Below, piece after piece: positions 62,780 to 64,000 of a DNA stretch of 64,000 nt. Within the stretch, counting starts at the first letter, position 1. Every line of letters starts with the position of its first letter. The DNA is from Bacteroidales bacterium (GTDB lineage Bacteria > Bacteroidota > Bacteroidia > Bacteroidales > Muribaculaceae): assembly GCA_003150235.1 (NCBI GenBank), contig QAMW01000034.1:31324-95323 (forward strand), read 5' to 3'. The position numbers were made by a program, and so were the translations under genes. Under the pieces are notes generated by a model that ran no database searches, had not been told where the DNA came from, and saw nothing but the letters and a program-made list of their open reading frames with translations.

Positions 62780-64000
62780 TTAATTTATCACGACTTTATA
62801 AGTCGCGTCATTCACGAGTATAATATACAACCCTCTTACGAGAGGGTAGCTTTCGCGATTGTTGCCGGAATAAATCACCGCGCCATCCTGACGGACTATT
62901 GTCACTTTGTCTTCGGAAGTCGCGCCCTTGATTGTCAATTCGTTGCCGTTGACAACGATATTAATATCGTCGGCTGAGACAAAAACTATACCGGATATCT
63001 TTTCAACGATTACTCGACAACTTGTGGATATTTCGCCGCAGGTCGCGGTGATGACGGCTTCACCCACTGAGATTGCTGTGACATTACCTTCGGTATCGAC
63101 TGTGGCGATTGCTGCATCGGAGGTAGACCAGGTGACGGTCTTGTCGGTGACATCCTCTGGGAGGACGGTGGCAGTCAGTTTCTCGCAGGCGCCGATGGTG
63201 AGCGTCAGTTCGGTCTTGTCAAGAGTGATGCTTTCGGCGAGTATCGGGTTGACTGTAACCTTGCAGGTCGCAGACTTGTCGCCACAAGTCGCGGTTATGG
63301 TTGCTTCGCCTACGGAGATTGCTTTCACATTACCCTCAGCATCGACCGTAGCGATTGTAGCATCGGAGGTCGACCAGGTGACGGTCTTATCGGTGACATC
63401 CTCGGGAAGGACGGTCGCGGTCAGCTTCTCGCTCGCTCCGATTGTCAGCGTAAGCTCGGTCTTGCCAAGGGCGATGCTTTCGGCGAGTATCGGGTTGACT
63501 GTAACCTTACAGGTTGCGGACTTGTCACCGCAGGTCGCGGTGATGGTAGCCTCACCCACTAAGATTGCAGTGACATTGCCTTCATTGTCGACTGTGGCGA
63601 TTGCGGCATCGGAGGTCGACCAGGTGACGGTCTTATCGGTGACATCCTCGGGAAGGACGGTCGCGGTCAGTTTTTCGCTCGCACCGATGGTGAGTGTCAG
63701 CTCGGACTTGTCAAAGGTGATGCTCTCCGCGAGTATCGGGTTGACTGTAACCTTACAGGTAGCAGACTTGTCATCGCAGGTCGCGGTGATGACGGCTTCA
63801 CCCACTGAGATTGCTGTGACATTGCCTTCATTGTCGACTGTGGCGATTGACGCATCGGAGGTCGACCAGGTGACGGTCTTGTCGGTGACATCCTCTGGGA
63901 GGACGGTGGCAGTCAGTTTCTCGCAGGCGCCGATGGTGAGCGTCAGTTCGGTCTTGTCAAGAGTGATGCTTTCGGCGAGTATCGGGTTGACTGTAACCTT
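62780..64000 (-). CDS. Tandem bacterial Ig-like (BID_2) surface protein, C-terminal part
   Basis: The frame remains open at the right edge, so the N-terminus is missing; at least 406 residues are visible. Four Ig-like repeats of 82 residues are seen, each with LTLTIGASEKLTATVLPEDVT and TVTWSTSDA then an ATC-DKSATC pair of Cys. A C-terminal domain of about 80 residues (SGIVFVSADDINIV to GLYIILVNDATYKVVIN) resembles a T9SS sorting tail. A surface adhesin or glycan-binding role fits the family but no ligand can be named. Confidence 0.85.
   Translation of the reverse strand, partial: KVTVNPILAESITLDKTELTLTIGACEKLTATVLPEDVTDKTVTWSTSDASIATVDNEGNVTAISVGEAVITATCDDKSATCKVTVNPILAESITFDKSELTLTIGASEKLTATVLPEDVTDKTVTWSTSDAAIATVDNEGNVTAILVGEATITATCGDKSATCKVTVNPILAESIALGKTELTLTIGASEKLTATVLPEDVTDKTVTWSTSDATIATVDAEGNVKAISVGEATITATCGDKSATCKVTVNPILAESITLDKTELTLTIGACEKLTATVLPEDVTDKTVTWSTSDAAIATVDTEGNVTAISVGEAVITATCGEISTSCRVIVEKISGIVFVSADDINIVVNGNELTIKGATSEDKVTIVRQDGAVIYSGNNRESYPLVRGLYIILVNDATYKVVIN

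Noticed and set aside
62780..64000. Regular 246-bp repeats considered as CRISPR
   Set aside because: The repeats are coding Ig-like domains without unique spacers, and no cas genes are in the window.

Overview
The window looks like a chromosomal segment from a gut Bacteroidales, most likely Muribaculaceae (S24-7). The basis is the TAnnTTTG-type -7 promoter boxes with weak or absent Shine-Dalgarno sites, the LpxC-FabZ fusion, the DUF4270, DUF3127 and DUF4924 proteins, extracellular proteins with T9SS-like tails, and a urease cluster beside a urea channel. The family-level assignment is inference; no rRNA is present.

Layout: (1) 1-3.8 kb holds the 3' end of a urease operon (ureF end, ureG, ureD, urea transporter), followed by gpmA and a terminator. 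(2) 3.8-12.2 kb holds a His/Asp-rich COG0523 metal-chaperone GTPase, an outer-membrane barrel, a CE15-like esterase, valS and a frameshifted GH2 glycosidase. (3) 12.2-19.4 kb is an L-rhamnose operon (rhaM, a double-SGNH pectin-type esterase, rhaB, rhaA, rhaT, rhaD). It is interrupted by an antisense four-helix-bundle gene flanked by inverted TTTAG/CTAAA arrays. (4) 19.5-33 kb holds two coupled secreted proteins, an M23 peptidase, a MerR regulator, a DEAD-box helicase, an AmgK-RapZ fusion with a MurU-like nucleotidyltransferase, an aminotransferase, a LolE-like permease, rsfS and ftsH. (5) 33-42 kb holds a ferredoxin-type aldo/keto reductase, a fused NapH/NapG-like polyferredoxin, folP, the c-di-AMP cyclase cdaA, and a mazG-topB-Nudix housekeeping operon. 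(6) 42-47.8 kb holds a HAD hydrolase, a half-size GT5 protein, a DUF4270 lipoprotein, tRNA-Thr(CGT) with a hairpin-rich noncoding stretch, DUF3127, a GHL10 hydrolase and a DUF695-like protein. (7) 47.9-51.2 kb is the lipid A operon lpxD-lpxC/fabZ-lpxA. (8) 51.3-56.8 kb holds rsmG, an MBL hydrolase and a Phe/Tyr biosynthesis operon (pheA, aminotransferase, DAHP synthase-chorismate mutase, tyrA). (9) 56.9-64 kb holds mutS2, a galK-galM-nucleotidyltransferase operon and the 3' end of a gene for a tandem Ig-like repeat surface protein.

The most interesting item is upstream of pheA. A 17-codon ORF with nine Phe/Tyr codons (MTRFYAYYFSYFYFARN) is followed immediately by AGCGGG, which can pair with CCCGCT inside a strong intrinsic terminator. 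This is a complete ribosome-mediated attenuator for an aromatic amino acid operon in a Bacteroidales genome. Secondary points are the AmgK-RapZ fusion, the inverted TTTAG/TTAACC arrays at several loci, the SSB-like tail of the DUF3127 protein, the A-tract frameshift in the GH2 gene, and near-identical 246-bp repeats in the Ig-like gene.
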